Positions 22,666 through 29,796 of a stretch of 33,226 bases of DNA are shown here, piece after piece; position 1 is the first letter of the stretch, and each line of letters opens with the position of its first letter. The notes beneath the pieces are model-generated. The model made no database searches and had not been told where the DNA came from. It worked only from the letters and a program-made list of their open reading frames with translations. The DNA comes from a bacterium (lineage in GTDB: Bacteria; Cyanobacteriota; Vampirovibrionia; Gastranaerophilales; Gastranaerophilaceae). Location of the stretch: the NCBI GenBank assembly GCA_017472545.1, contig JAFUPZ010000125.1, positions 1 to 33,226 of the forward strand, written 5' to 3'. Made by a program: the position numbers and the translations under genes.

Positions 22666-23292
22666 ATGAATTTACCGACAAATATTCCTGAAAAAGCGCG
22701 CAAAGAGCTAGAAAAATTATTAAACGGCAACAAAAACTTTATCAATGGAACCCCAACCGCAAAGAACATGTGTCTTTCAACCCTACAAAAATTAGCGCTA
22801 TACCAAGAGCCTTATGCCTGTGTTCTAAGCTGTTCTGATTCAAGGGTTGTACCTGAGATTATCTTTGATTGCGGTATCGGAGAACTTTTTGTCGTCAGAG
22901 TAGCAGGAATTACTGTTGGAGAAAACGTTAGAGAAAGTATTGAATATGCCGTAAAAAAACTACACGTTCCTCTCCTAATTCTGTTAGGACACGATGATTG
23001 TGGAGTTATGAACTACGCAAACACGCACTATCCTGAAATTACAGAAGAATTTCAATCAATTTTAAAATGTGTATACCCTGTTATTGACCATGCTGGCCAA
23101 CTTGATTGTAATAACAAATTCGCAAGAAAACACACCATATGGGTTGAAAACTTCTTATTAGAAAATTCAAAAATTCTCAAAAGTGCAGTAGATGAAGGGA
23201 ACTTATACATTGCAAAATGTCACTTCGACCACCATACAGGTGAAGTTTATATGATTAACGAAAATTTAGACACTATTCACTATACAATGTAA
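22666..23292 (+). CDS. Beta-class carbonic anhydrase
   Basis: Zinc enzyme interconverting CO2 and bicarbonate, 208 residues. The zinc ligands are C56, H109 and C112 (SCSDSRV and GHDDCGV), with the D58-R60 catalytic dyad; VVRVAGITVGENVRESIEYAVKKL at about 77-100 is typical. I chose the ATG at 22666 because AAGGAGA lies just upstream; the longer frame would start inside the promoter. It is probably cytoplasmic, since no signal peptide is seen, and may supply bicarbonate for carboxylations. The last 13 nt overlap the end of the convergent thioredoxin-like gene. Confidence 0.94.
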   Translation: MNLPTNIPEKARKELEKLLNGNKNFINGTPTAKNMCLSTLQKLALYQEPYACVLSCSDSRVVPEIIFDCGIGELFVVRVAGITVGENVRESIEYAVKKLHVPLLILLGHDDCGVMNYANTHYPEITEEFQSILKCVYPVIDHAGQLDCNNKFARKHTIWVENFLLENSKILKSAVDEGNLYIAKCHFDHHTGEVYMINENLDTIHYTM

Positions 23293-23585
23293 TTCATTAA
23301 ACGATTGAGAAGCTGAGCCTTTTCATGAAATCCAACAAATTCGGCAATTTTCTCACCGTTTTTTAACAATACAAATGTTGGGAAACCTGTAATTCCGTAT
23401 CTTTTAGCTATTTCAGGACACTCATCAACATCTAATAAACCAATCCAAACTTCACTATCTTCAAGATCAATCAATTCTATTCTTTGATTTCGACAATAAT
23501 TACACCAAGGAGTATAAAATTCTACTAATTTCAAACCATTTTTTGTCTCTTTGTCAAAATTTTCTTCATTTAATTCTACTATCAT
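23280..23585 (-). CDS. Thioredoxin-like protein
   Basis: Thioredoxin-fold protein of 101 residues, probably a cytoplasmic thiol-disulfide reductase. The active site is W-C28-N-Y-C31 instead of WCGPC, following LVEFYTPW, and the cis-proline is P69 in GITGFPTF. The C-terminal helix HEKAQLLNRLM is typical. GAGAGG lies 5 nt before the ATG, and TATAAT (minus strand, 23616-23621) is a likely -10. The unusual dipeptide between the cysteines should change redox potential and partners, so it may serve a specific reductase rather than general thioredoxin duty. Confidence 0.88.
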   Translation of the reverse strand: MIVELNEENFDKETKNGLKLVEFYTPWCNYCRNQRIELIDLEDSEVWIGLLDVDECPEIAKRYGITGFPTFVLLKNGEKIAEFVGFHEKAQLLNRLMNYIV

Positions 23586-23756
23586 ATAAACCTCTCATTT
23601 TTTAAATTATTTTACCATTATACAAAATTTTCCACATTAGACACGAAAATAAAACCTAAGATAACAAAAAATTAAGAAAGATTAATATTTTCATACGAAT
23701 TAGCAAAAAAAATATTTATGTAATTTATAATTAACATAATAAATAGAAGGTTATCC

Positions 23757-25202
23757 ATGATTCAATTTACTGGTATTGATACAAAACAAAATATATACTT
23801 CACCCAAAAGAAACCCTCAAAGGTTCAACCTCAGCCAAATTTCGAACATCGAGAATATCATCCTATTCAGGACAAAGCAATTTCGCTTGGTGAGGGAACT
23901 GAACTTTTCATTGGAGGATTACTTAAACAAGGGAAAGAAATGATAACTTCTATCATTAAGCACCCTCTAAAATCTGCAGGAATAATGCTTGGAACTTCTG
24001 CAGCTTTTATGGCATTGCCTTTAGTTGGAATCCCTTCTGCTGTCGGTGGAGGAATCTTAGCTATTGGATTTGCAGGTTATGCAATTGGAAAAGCCTTATA
24101 TCATACCGCACAATTTGCTAAAACAAATCAAAAAGGAAGTTATGATATTGCAAGAATACACCTTCAACAAATGGGTGAAGATACATTTGATATAGCTTTA
24201 TCCGCCCCATTTGCACCAAAAGCAGCTTCAAATATCAAAAATTTTATTAAATATGGCAAAATAGGTGTTAATAGCGAATTGATAGCAAATATAAAATCTG
24301 CTAACAAATTTACTGAAAAAATCCGTATCCTAGCAAAGACTGATGCAGAATTATCAAGAAATTTCAACTTCCAAAACGCAGTAGATAAGGAAATACGAAA
24401 TCTAAAAGATTTGAATGATGCTCAAAAAGCACAAATTAAAAAAGAATTATTAGAATTTAATATTGAAGCTGAAAAAATTCCAGAACTAGTTTTGAGAAAA
24501 TATGGCGAAGCTAAGGGTATAACAACAATGCCTGATTTGGAATATATTCCAATGGCTTCAAATACACAAGGAATTGCAGTTGCAAACGATTGTAAAATAT
24601 ACTTAAATAACAACAAACCATATAAAGGTAAGCCAACATTCTCCGAATATACAACAATTAAACAAGAATTGATTAACGGCGAATACAAGATTACTTATAA
24701 ACATAAGCCAACTGGTGATATTATCGTTGAGACTTGTGCTGCAGATATTGTTGATAAATACAACACATTATGCCAATTGTATAAAGAACTTTCTCCTGAA
24801 TCTGTAAAAATTCTAACAATTTTACACGAAAGAGAACATATTCATCAATTTGCACAAGTATTTGCAACTCAAGGTTATGACTGGATTCCAGGAGAAGTAA
24901 CTCCACGAGCAAAAGACTTATTTAACAAAATGGCAGCAGAGATGAAAACCTCTGAACCTCTTTCTGCTGAAGCCCTAGAAAAAATCGCAAGTTATACAAA
25001 AGGTGCAGAAAATGGAACACCTTTATCATACATAAAAACACCAAGAGAAATTGCAGCAAGACAATTTGAAGTAGAAGCTTGCACTCATCCAACATTCCTA
25101 CCGTTAGATGGTGTGTTTAAAACTATGAAATACTCAAAAGGTCTTTCTATCGGCGAAAATATTCTAATCAATGACGTTAGAATTGAATCATCTAATTCTT
25201 AA
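23757..25202 (+). CDS. Putative membrane-anchored zincin metalloprotease, N-terminal F-x-G type
   Basis: No known family recognised. The 481-residue product starts IQFTGIDTKQN, an F-x-G opening like two other proteins here. Residues 73-112 are hydrophobic with a central proline/glycine turn (LPLVGIPSAVGGGIL), suggesting a membrane hairpin. A charged helical region follows (about 170-250). The C-terminal half has a zinc-protease-like H357-E-R-E-H361 in TILHEREHIHQFAQ; the downstream REIAARQFEVEA (E431, E438, E440) could give the third, glutamate ligand of a gluzincin. AGAAGG lies 7 nt before the ATG and TATAAT is at 23726-23731. The enzymatic call rests on one motif. Confidence 0.6.
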   Translation: MIQFTGIDTKQNIYFTQKKPSKVQPQPNFEHREYHPIQDKAISLGEGTELFIGGLLKQGKEMITSIIKHPLKSAGIMLGTSAAFMALPLVGIPSAVGGGILAIGFAGYAIGKALYHTAQFAKTNQKGSYDIARIHLQQMGEDTFDIALSAPFAPKAASNIKNFIKYGKIGVNSELIANIKSANKFTEKIRILAKTDAELSRNFNFQNAVDKEIRNLKDLNDAQKAQIKKELLEFNIEAEKIPELVLRKYGEAKGITTMPDLEYIPMASNTQGIAVANDCKIYLNNNKPYKGKPTFSEYTTIKQELINGEYKITYKHKPTGDIIVETCAADIVDKYNTLCQLYKELSPESVKILTILHEREHIHQFAQVFATQGYDWIPGEVTPRAKDLFNKMAAEMKTSEPLSAEALEKIASYTKGAENGTPLSYIKTPREIAARQFEVEACTHPTFLPLDGVFKTMKYSKGLSIGENILINDVRIESSNS

Positions 25203-26116
25203 TATCTCAATGGGATTTTTGAACGATAGACCTCAATATCTTCGTAGCCAAAATTGTGCAACATTCTGTTTGTACTTGTATAGAAGATATTTTCATCAAA
25301 TGTCGGACCAATATTGATTGATTTTACAGAATCTTTTGCAAACTTATATTCCAAATAAGGAACAAAAAGTCCGTTCTTTTCAATAATACCTGTCGGTTTG
25401 GAATCAGGAATTCCATAAACATTAACAACCACTATTCTGAATTCTCGTTCGTATTCAAATTGTGGATTTTTGAAAAATATACTTACAATACTTAAAACAT
25501 CCAAAAGTTCAAACAAAATATCAAAAAGTTTAACTTCATTATTCTTTTTCGATTTCAATGCTCTATTAAATAATTGATTCCACTTTTTAAAAATCGCGTG
25601 AATAATTTTTACCTGTTTTTGCTTGTCGTAGATAACACTGCCATAAACAGGAAGGTAGCCATTTTCAGTCATATCAGTAATAAGTTTTTTCTTATCAAAA
25701 CCTATATTATATCCTGTGTAATTTTTACCCTTTGCATAGTTATTCCACAAGGTTAAATTATCACTTTCTGTTGAAAAAGAAGTTGTAAAATATTCCAACT
25801 TGTTCACAAAATCATTGTTTCCATCCACAATGTGTTTGTATTTATTGCGGAAATGAGCTTTTACTTTATCAAACAAATCAGGATTTAATCCTTCATTTGC
25901 AAATTCATCGATTAAATTCACAATCAAACGATAAGAATAAGCGATTTCTTCTTTATCATTAAGATACAAGGCATTAGAAAACCTAATTGCCCCACCAGAC
26001 AATATGTTCAAAAGCTTTTCAGGTTTTGTATAGTGATAAATCGGACAATTCGTATCGTCATCCAAAACTCGTTTAATCTTGGGGATTTTTTCCAGCAAAT
26101 CATCATAATATGACAT
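25199..26116 (-). CDS. DUF2971-family protein
   Basis: A 305-residue protein of the DUF2971 type: IYHYTKPEKLLNILSGGAIRFSNALYLNDKEE near residues 25-56, FTTSFSTESDNLTLWNNYA in the middle, YNIGFD, and EREFRIVVV in the second half. The family's function is not settled. The HYT, then strand, then E-x-EFR order recalls ADP-ribosyltransferase folds (H-Y-E), which is my inference. I chose the ATG at 26116 because GAGG lies 9 nt upstream; an upstream in-frame ATG adds 9 residues. It follows a 52-residue gene by 65 nt, and its stop is interleaved with that of the convergent zincin gene through TTAA. Confidence 0.72.
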   Translation of the reverse strand: MSYYDDLLEKIPKIKRVLDDDTNCPIYHYTKPEKLLNILSGGAIRFSNALYLNDKEEIAYSYRLIVNLIDEFANEGLNPDLFDKVKAHFRNKYKHIVDGNNDFVNKLEYFTTSFSTESDNLTLWNNYAKGKNYTGYNIGFDKKKLITDMTENGYLPVYGSVIYDKQKQVKIIHAIFKKWNQLFNRALKSKKNNEVKLFDILFELLDVLSIVSIFFKNPQFEYEREFRIVVVNVYGIPDSKPTGIIEKNGLFVPYLEYKFAKDSVKSINIGPTFDENIFYTSTNRMLHNFGYEDIEVYRSKIPLRY

Positions 26117-26181
26117 GTAACAAGACCTCGCAGAACTATACAAATATTATAGCATATTTTCTTAGACTTTTCTAGATGCAA

Positions 26182-26340
26182 CTAACGTTTAATAGATTTT
26201 TCAAGTCGTTTTTTGATATGCAAAACTTCTTCTTTCGACAAATACTTATGAAATCTTGCAAACTCTTCCATAATGTCCCAAGACGAATAATTTCTGGTTT
26301 CGACTTTACGAATCCAATCATTGACTTCTTTTGTAATCAT
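26182..26340 (-). CDS. Small charged protein, 52 residues, unknown function
   Basis: A short gene on the minus strand encoding 52 residues (begins MITKEVNDWIRKVETRNY, ends RLEKSIKR). AAGGAG lies 8 nt before the ATG, one of the best ribosome sites in the window, and the frame is free of stops. It starts 11 nt after the GT9 glycosyltransferase stop and is followed by the DUF2971 gene, so the three are probably co-transcribed. The product is helical, with both acidic and basic residues and two tryptophans, and no membrane helix. No family is recognised. Confidence 0.65.
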   Translation of the reverse strand: MITKEVNDWIRKVETRNYSSWDIMEEFARFHKYLSKEEVLHIKKRLEKSIKR

Positions 26341-26351
26341 AATTTTTCTCC

Positions 26352-27350
26352 TTATATGTGACCACTAGCAAATAAATTATCAACTTCAAGCATTATATCG
26401 TCAGTTTCAATTAATTTCATACAAGGAGCGTATAAGTCTTTAGAGCCAACTAAATACTTACACTTAATATGATCACATGGGGCACATTTCATTGGGGATA
26501 AAACTACGGAACAATTTTTTCCGCAAGGTCTAAATCTAGATATTGGCATAGCACCAAATAATCCAATTGCCTTGATGCCAAGTGCTGCAGCAATATGTAA
26601 TGGTCCGCTATCACCTGAAATCAACATATCAGCATTTTTGATTAAAGCTGAATTTTCTTCTAGGGTAAGTTTATCAACATAAGAAACAGCGTTAGGGATT
26701 TGTTCTAGAGGTTTTAAAACCTCACAATCAGCCTTAACACCAGTTATTATAATTGTTCCATTATATTTTTCTTGGATTTTGTTTCCTAATTCAATCCACT
26801 TTTCAATAGGGTAAGTACGACCTTGCCTTTTGGCAAAAACATGTCCTGCATTTAGGACAACTAGGGGTTTTCGGTATTGAGAAAGTTCATTTTTCATCTT
26901 TTCAGAAACTTCCTCACTTAAATACATTTTCAAATCCGAATATTGTCTAACATCAGGAAAAGCTTTTTTTGCAGTTTCCCAATAATTCATAACCGCATGA
27001 TGCTTCGGATTTTTCTCATAATTAAACTGTTTTTTTATGCCAGCCAAAGTTGCCAACATTTTTAATTTGAAAGATGGTTGTAAATTTATCACAGCATCAA
27101 ATTTTTCAGCTTTCAAAATTTGTGCCCATTCTTTCATATATTTTGAAAAAACTTTTAACTGTTTATCTTTAATTGACCAAACTTTAGAGATATTTTTATC
27201 AAATTCTAACAATTTTGTATCAATTGAAGTTAAATAATGAATTTCTACCTCTGGATGAGCTTCTTTAATCGCGCGAAAAGTATTGGTAGTGTGTATTACA
27301 TCACCAATTGCTCCTGTGCGAATAATTAAAATTTTCTTAAACTCAGCCAT
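26352..27350 (-). CDS. Glycosyltransferase family 9 (heptosyltransferase-like)
   Basis: GT-B glycosyltransferase of 332 residues resembling ADP-heptose:LPS heptosyltransferases (WaaF/WaaC type), which act at the cytoplasmic face of the inner membrane in lipopolysaccharide core assembly. Marks: KKILIIRTGAIGDVIHTTNTFRAIK at 5-29, FDAVINLQPSFK, VVLNAGHVFAKRQGRTYPIEKW, and the nucleotide-sugar site ISGDSGPLHIAAALGIKAIGLFGAM. The C-terminus has a cysteine cluster (C-x2-C-x4-C, then another C) as in many GT9 enzymes. AAGGA lies 8 nt before the ATG. It supports a diderm envelope; donor and acceptor are not proven. Confidence 0.88.
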   Translation of the reverse strand: MAEFKKILIIRTGAIGDVIHTTNTFRAIKEAHPEVEIHYLTSIDTKLLEFDKNISKVWSIKDKQLKVFSKYMKEWAQILKAEKFDAVINLQPSFKLKMLATLAGIKKQFNYEKNPKHHAVMNYWETAKKAFPDVRQYSDLKMYLSEEVSEKMKNELSQYRKPLVVLNAGHVFAKRQGRTYPIEKWIELGNKIQEKYNGTIIITGVKADCEVLKPLEQIPNAVSYVDKLTLEENSALIKNADMLISGDSGPLHIAAALGIKAIGLFGAMPISRFRPCGKNCSVVLSPMKCAPCDHIKCKYLVGSKDLYAPCMKLIETDDIMLEVDNLFASGHI

Positions 27351-27372
27351 TAGATTTTCCTTAAGTAGAACT

Positions 27373-27402
27373 ATAATAATCCAAATTCGATATATTTATC
27401 AA
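27373..27402 (-). promoter_or_regulatory. Promoter of the GT9 glycosyltransferase gene
   Basis: On the minus strand, TTGATA (27397-27402) and TATTAT (27373-27378) with an 18-nt spacer, 22 nt before the ATG at 27350 and downstream of the dapL terminator. Confidence 0.55.
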
Positions 27403-27423
27403 GGATGTTAAGTTCCTTTACTA

Positions 27424-27453
27424 AATAAAAAAGCGGGATAATATCCCGCTTTT
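27424..27453 (-). terminator. Intrinsic terminator after dapL
   Basis: AAAAGCGGGAT (27429-27439) and ATCCCGCTTTT (27443-27453) form an 11-bp stem with a 3-nt loop. On the minus strand the stem is followed by TT and then ATTT. It begins 2 nt after the dapL stop. It could also work weakly on the plus strand. Confidence 0.87.
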
Positions 27454-27455
27454 AA

Positions 27456-28631
27456 TTATTTTAAAAATTCATCTAGTCTTTTAACAGCTTCTAAGGTATT
27501 TTCTCTGCTTCCAAAAGATGTTAAACGGAAATAACCTTCTCCATTTTTACCAAATCCAGAACCTGGAGTTCCAACAATTTGAACATTTTCCAATAAGTAG
27601 TCAAAAAATTCCCAAGAAGTCATACCATTTGGACATTTTAACCATAGATATGGTGAATGCTCACCACCAATATACCAAATATTATGTTTTTTAAGAACTT
27701 CTGCAATTAATTTTGCATTTTCTTTGTAATAATTTAGGTTTTCTTGAATTTCTTTTCTACCAGCTTCAGTAAATACAGCTTCCGCCCCACGTTGGATAAC
27801 ATAAGGAACACCATTGTATTTTGTAGTTTGGCGACGTAACCACATTTTGTTTAATAAACCATCCGCCAAAGCCTTTGGAACAACAGTCCAACCACATCTT
27901 GTACCTGTAAATCCAGCCATTTTTGACAACGAACAGAATTCAATTGCACAAGTTTTAGCACCTTCAATTTCAAAAATACTTCTTGGTAAATCTTTATCTG
28001 AAATAAAACATTCATATGCTGAATCAAAAAGAATTACTGCATTATTTTCATTCGCATAATCAACCCAAGCTTTTAGTTGTTCTTTGTTATAAACCGCACC
28101 TGTTGGATTATTTGGAGAACAAATATAGATAATATCAGCTTTTACTGATTTATCTGGAAGCGGTAAGAAATTATTTTGTGCATTTGCATCAATATAAACA
28201 ATTTTTCTGCCTGCCATTGTGTTTGTATCAACATACACCGGATAAACTGGATCTGGAACTAACACAGTATTGTCAACTGCAAACAAATCTAGAATATTTC
28301 CCAAATCAGACTTTGCACCATCAGAGATAAAAATCTCATCTCCATCAAGATTAACACCATTTTCTGTATAATATGCTTGAACTTTAGATTTTAAAAACTC
28401 ATAACCTTGCTCAGGACCATAACCTCTAAATGTTTCTTTTACCCCCATTTCATCAGAAGCATTTTTTAAAGCCTCAACTACAACTTTGCAAAGCGGTAAT
28501 GTTACATCACCAATCCCAAGTCTAATAATTTTTTTATCAGGATTTGCATCAGCAAACTCTCTTACTTTTCTGTTAATAGTTGAAAATAAATAACTATCTG
28601 AAATGTTTTGATAATTAGTATTAATATTCAT
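27456..28631 (-). CDS. dapL: LL-diaminopimelate aminotransferase
   Basis: Pyridoxal-phosphate enzyme converting tetrahydrodipicolinate directly to LL-diaminopimelate for lysine and peptidoglycan, the DapL shortcut known from plants, cyanobacteria and relatives. At 391 residues it fits the family: IRLGIGDVTLPL near 32-43, FRGYGPEQGYEFLK, ISDGAKSDLGNI, SPNNPTGAVY, FDSAYECFI, and the Schiff-base lysine in SLSKMAGFTGTRCGW. I chose the ATG at 28631 because GGGAG lies 9 nt upstream; an upstream in-frame ATG adds 9 residues. It has an extended -10 upstream (TGATATAAT) and a strong terminator, so it is a single-gene unit. Confidence 0.95.
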   Translation of the reverse strand: MNINTNYQNISDSYLFSTINRKVREFADANPDKKIIRLGIGDVTLPLCKVVVEALKNASDEMGVKETFRGYGPEQGYEFLKSKVQAYYTENGVNLDGDEIFISDGAKSDLGNILDLFAVDNTVLVPDPVYPVYVDTNTMAGRKIVYIDANAQNNFLPLPDKSVKADIIYICSPNNPTGAVYNKEQLKAWVDYANENNAVILFDSAYECFISDKDLPRSIFEIEGAKTCAIEFCSLSKMAGFTGTRCGWTVVPKALADGLLNKMWLRRQTTKYNGVPYVIQRGAEAVFTEAGRKEIQENLNYYKENAKLIAEVLKKHNIWYIGGEHSPYLWLKCPNGMTSWEFFDYLLENVQIVGTPGSGFGKNGEGYFRLTSFGSRENTLEAVKRLDEFLK

Positions 28632-28670
28632 AATTTTACACTCCCTACTTAACTTCAATATGTTAAAATG

Positions 28671-28679
28671 ATTATATCA
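28671..28679 (-). promoter_or_regulatory. Extended -10 promoter element of dapL
   Basis: On the minus strand the sequence reads TG-A-TATAAT, 39 nt before the ATG at 28631. No clear -35 box is seen, as expected for an extended -10 promoter. Confidence 0.45.
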
Positions 28680-28762
28680 TAAAACCCTCAAATTAAATTG
28701 TTACATTATATTTACCAAAGTTAATATTTTGACAAAAAATATTTTTTTTTAGACTTACTTTT

Positions 28763-28787
28763 GGTATAGTCATGAAAAAGACTATAC
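28763..28787 (+). promoter_or_regulatory. Extended -10 and inverted repeat upstream of the P-loop kinase gene
   Basis: TGG-TATAGT (28762-28770) is an extended -10. GTATAGTC (28764-28771) and GACTATAC (28780-28787) form a perfect 8-bp inverted repeat with an 8-nt spacer, overlapping the -10 and the start of the transcript. This is a good operator position; a 5' hairpin is the alternative. Confidence 0.42.
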
Positions 28788-28818
28788 ATGTAGTAATAAG
28801 TTTACAAAAAGGTGAGTA

Positions 28819-29703
28819 ATGGTAGAATATATACTTCACAAAACAAAAGAAGAAACTGCATTAAACACACGTAAAATGTATGTTTCTACCCCTTACAACA
28901 GAGTTCAAGCTGTAGAAGAGAGATTAAAAAAGATTTTTGACGAAGAACTAAAATCAGAAGGTTCAATCCTTGTTAGTTATAAACCAGCTGTTCTTTCAAA
29001 ATTAGCAAAATATTTGTCAGGACATATTTCTCGTCCAGCATCTATAGGTATCGCAGGCGAAACAGCAAGTGGAAAATCTACCATAACCCTTGATATAATT
29101 GACACCATCAAATCTTTTGCAACAGAATTTGAAATTGAAAATGCAATCACTAGAGTAAATACAGATGATTACTATTATGATAGATCTGAAATGGTAAAAG
29201 CAGCAGGAAGTTTCGCTGAATTTGCTAAAAATTACGACTTAGACGTTCCTCAAGCCCTAGAATTAGAATTAATGAGCGAACATATTAAAGAATTACTAAA
29301 CGGGAAATCCGTATTTCTACCAAAATATGATATGTCAGGAACTGCAATCCGTCATGACAATCATACATTAGCAAACCCTTCAAAAATAATTATCTCAGAA
29401 GGATTATTCACCCTAACAGAAAAAATCAAAGATGCATTTGAGTTCAAAATCTATGTTGATGTAAGAGCAAATGTTCAAAAAGATAGATTTTTTGTACGTG
29501 CAGAAGAAAGAGGCTTAGGCGAATCTGCAAACGGAATTTACCAAAACGCATCTCAAAAAGCAGAAATCTATATTAGACCTTGCAAACAAGACGCTGACAT
29601 TGTTCTTTCTGGTGAAGCTGTAAGAGCAAGATATAAAGCATTCTTAAATAGATTAATCAGCATTGTTCAGCAAGAAAATTTTAGAAACAAAATCATTCTT
29701 TAA
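28819..29703 (+). CDS. Uridine kinase/phosphoribulokinase-like P-loop kinase
   Basis: A 294-residue P-loop kinase of the uridine kinase/phosphoribulokinase group. Walker A is GETASGKST at 80-88 (IGIAGETASGKSTIT). Further family marks are RVNTDDYYYDR near 113-123 (Udk DxFY region), KYDMSGTAI, and IIISEGLFTLTEKI followed by FKIYVDVRANVQKDRFFVRAEERG, the lid and substrate region. The first 75 residues are an added domain of unknown role, missing from bacterial Udk (about 210 residues). AAGGTG lies 5 nt before the ATG. The substrate (uridine, cytidine or another) is not determined. Confidence 0.82.
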   Translation: MVEYILHKTKEETALNTRKMYVSTPYNRVQAVEERLKKIFDEELKSEGSILVSYKPAVLSKLAKYLSGHISRPASIGIAGETASGKSTITLDIIDTIKSFATEFEIENAITRVNTDDYYYDRSEMVKAAGSFAEFAKNYDLDVPQALELELMSEHIKELLNGKSVFLPKYDMSGTAIRHDNHTLANPSKIIISEGLFTLTEKIKDAFEFKIYVDVRANVQKDRFFVRAEERGLGESANGIYQNASQKAEIYIRPCKQDADIVLSGEAVRARYKAFLNRLISIVQQENFRNKIIL

Positions 29704-29724
29704 TTGTAACAAAATGCTAATTTC

Positions 29725-29772
29725 TTGAATATTTTAAGATACCTATTACAATGATAAAGGATACGTATCTTA
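29725..29772 (+). promoter_or_regulatory. Promoter and inverted repeat upstream of the giant repeat protein
   Basis: TTGAAT (29725-29730) and TACAAT (29747-29752), spacer 16 nt. TAAGATAC (29735-29742) and GTATCTTA (29765-29772) form a perfect 8-bp inverted repeat bracketing the -10, 24 nt before the ATG. Repressor site or leader hairpin are both possible. Confidence 0.42.
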
Positions 29773-29796
29773 GAACAATAATCAAACTAGAAATTA

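Noticed and set aside
26420-26530. Cysteine cluster at the C-terminus of the GT9 enzyme as a novel metal site
   Set aside because: Similar Cys spacing is common in GT9 heptosyltransferases, so it is ordinary for the family.
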